64,000 nucleotides of DNA from Betaproteobacteria bacterium. GTDB taxonomy: Bacteria > Pseudomonadota > Gammaproteobacteria > Burkholderiales > Casimicrobiaceae. Where the stretch lies: positions 106,454 through 170,453 of the forward strand of contig JAAFJA010000010.1 in assembly GCA_013298765.1 (NCBI GenBank), in the 5' to 3' direction. Below the pieces are notes generated by a model that was given only the letters and a program-made list of their open reading frames with translations, was not told where the DNA came from and ran no database searches. This document shows positions 63,701-64,000 of this stretch, one piece after another (within the stretch, counting starts at the first letter, position 1; every line of letters starts with the position of its first letter). Both the position numbers and the translations under genes were made by a program.

Positions 63701-64000
63701 GTGTTGGGTCCAACCACGATTGTCGGAGGCTTAATTCCGCTAGCTCCGACAGTGGGTCCCACTGTCGCGCCGAATTCGTCGTTCGGAAGAATCGCGACGA
63801 GGCCGCCAGCAACAGAGCCAACGCTTCCGGTGTCATTCAACGCGTCAATGATCGCAACACTGCCCGTAGTGCCGTTGTTGGCCGTGTTGTTGTCATTGGC
63901 CGCACCCGTCGTGCCGTTCACCCCAACGCTGGTCTGCGTGGTGTCCGTGCCACCGGCCGTACCCGGCATCGTCACCGTGATCGGACAGCTAATCGTGCCA
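60709..64000 (-). CDS. Very large repetitive secreted protein with IPTL-CTERM-like tail (C-terminal part)
   Basis: The frame is open to the right edge, so at least 1097 residues are seen and the N-terminus is missing. The visible part is about five repeats of some 227 residues (about 680 bp). Each has a DUF11-like beta-sandwich (SGNLVCTNNGPGSASNPTC, GTITCPISVTAPGNPG), an N-x-N-N segment, a conserved IVDALNDAATVGSVAGG, then a strand-rich unit ending PAGTPPGVYTVEYEICS and CDRAIATITV. Pairs of Cys suggest disulfides. The tail VPTLDLKFLLALMMLVGWLG followed by KAQRRRK is an exosortase-type sorting signal of the IPTL-CTERM class: short motif, one membrane helix, Arg cluster. It should be anchored in or processed at the membrane and exposed or secreted. 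A giant adhesin or matrix protein is the best guess. Confidence 0.8.
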   Translation of the reverse strand, partial: GTISCPITVTMPGTAGGTDTTQTSVGVNGTTGAANDNNTANNGTTGSVAIIDALNDTGSVGSVAGGLVAILPNDEFGATVGPTVGASGIKPPTIVVGPNTTLLTATIDAATNQIRVPAGTPPGVYTVEYEICSDPDTTPLACDRAIATITVSNTTVDVVSAVTVPALIGPGQSATGEVVCTNNGAIAATAVSCTATTAIPGAVVSVGVCTPSVGSTAASLLPGGTLTCSLSITAPGVRGGADEPATIVVIDGNTTATNESPGSTNNNTSTGALAIVDALNDAATVGSVAGGTVIILANDRLGSAVSAPVIGMGGILAPTIVPGANTTLPGATIVAGAINVPAGTAPGSYTVEYEICSQSVSAACDRAIATITVNDTTADMTSAITGLPPSIAPGQTVSGNLVCTNNGPGSASNPTCTVSTTTPGASVVISGSCTPALPLAVPLSAVAPNNTISCPISVTAPVNAGALSEVTATTIALVGSTSATNENAQQQTNNSSSASVVIIDALNDAGTFGSLVGGSVNVLTNDQNGSSAPTVGSGGSNTIAQISSTAPAGGTALSLDPTTGIINVPAGSTPGVYTVVYDLCSVPATTPVATCDRATVTITVDDTSADMTSQIIGLPASMGPGATVNGSVVCTNAGPFTASNPTCTVATAVPGATAVITGACVASAGSTLTSLAPSGTITCPISVTAPGNPGAPGDVAATSVVVTSTTGATNEPAPLQTNNGDSETVAIVDAVNETVNIGASGGVVNLLLNDTNGPASATVGMAGNVTIAQLPGATAPALGTPLTLDPATGLVNVPANAVPGVYTVPYQICSTNPTAACDTAVATITVSAGAADMRATFPTSGPGSLPISVAPGQTYSGLQLVCTNLGPNLALSPSCSVSVSVGTVNALSCSPSNPAVLGTGNAITCTFSYTAPGTLGGSDTPPQTVQFTGITNAQNDSDPSNNIVQGVSPSGQITIVIDAINDSAVLPSAIGGVVTLLQNDQLGTIANPSVSATGVTAPVIVPGANTTLPGASINPSNQLVVPPGTPSGVYTVEYQICAQAAPTVCDTAIVTITIPAVQSVDPQPVPTLDLKFLLALMMLVGWLGMKAQRRRK

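Noticed and set aside
1-64000. tRNA, rRNA, CRISPR arrays, prophage or complete IS elements
   Set aside because: Looked for typical T-arm sequences, spaced short repeats and transposase or integrase frames; none was convincing. A covariance-model scan could still reveal small RNAs.

Overview
The window reads as a chromosomal segment of a moderately GC-rich Gram-negative bacterium, most likely a betaproteobacterium of the Burkholderiales. Supporting signs are a Bug/TctC-type periplasmic binding protein, a glucokinase fused to an RpiR regulator (an architecture known from Burkholderia), an IPTL-CTERM-like sorting tail, four large TonB-dependent receptors and a proteobacterial-type LexA/RecA pair. 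No rRNA, tRNA, CRISPR array, phage or complete insertion sequence was seen. Assignment below order level is not possible from sequence reading alone.

Layout. (1) 1-7.4 kb: the 5' end of an RND-efflux adaptor, a Xanthomonas/Caulobacter-type TonB receptor, then a divergent run of glucokinase, short-chain dehydrogenase and a glucokinase-RpiR fusion. The intergenic region carries a HexR-like operator and other palindromes. (2) 7.4-16.1 kb: two paralogous Sel1-repeat proteins, alaS, a second TonB receptor and an MFS transporter. (3) 16.2-27.8 kb: a beta-glucan/cello-oligosaccharide locus. A LacI regulator is divergent from a GH1-GH5-TonB receptor operon, followed by a sugar ABC importer (binding protein, two permeases, ATPase). 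A 267-bp MITE-like element sits directly before the ATPase. (4) 27.9-40.9 kb: tag, an S10 peptidase, a DUF2059-like protein, a Bug binding protein, a YdgA/DUF945 protein, a zinc-ribbon protein, a gluzincin metallopeptidase, a cupin, a TfoX C-terminal protein, recX, a VOC protein and recA, with lexA divergent. (5) 41.2-51.3 kb: an exported cyanophycinase, a TonB receptor, a polar amino-acid ABC importer with an M14-type hydrolase embedded in its operon, and an RpiR regulator. I read this as a cyanophycin scavenging system. (6) 51.4-60.5 kb: a HAD hydrolase, a TauE/SafE exporter, a three-fold 2TM array ending in a LytS-type kinase plus LytTR regulator, an RsmB-like methyltransferase, a DUF3667 protein, a GNAT acetyltransferase and prfB with its programmed frameshift. 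(7) 60.7 kb to the end: the C-terminal part of a very large repetitive secreted protein.

Two complete import-and-degrade systems can be traced. In the beta-glucan locus a lipoprotein GH5 enzyme and a TonB receptor would feed oligosaccharides through the ABC importer to a cytoplasmic GH1 beta-glucosidase, with glucokinases downstream. In the cyanophycin locus an exported cyanophycinase would release beta-Asp-Arg dipeptides, which a TonB receptor and ABC importer would bring to the M14 dipeptidase. Two dispersed repeats of one family and one further REP-like repeat begin with GTAGG, and in all three the TAG is the stop codon of the neighbouring gene.
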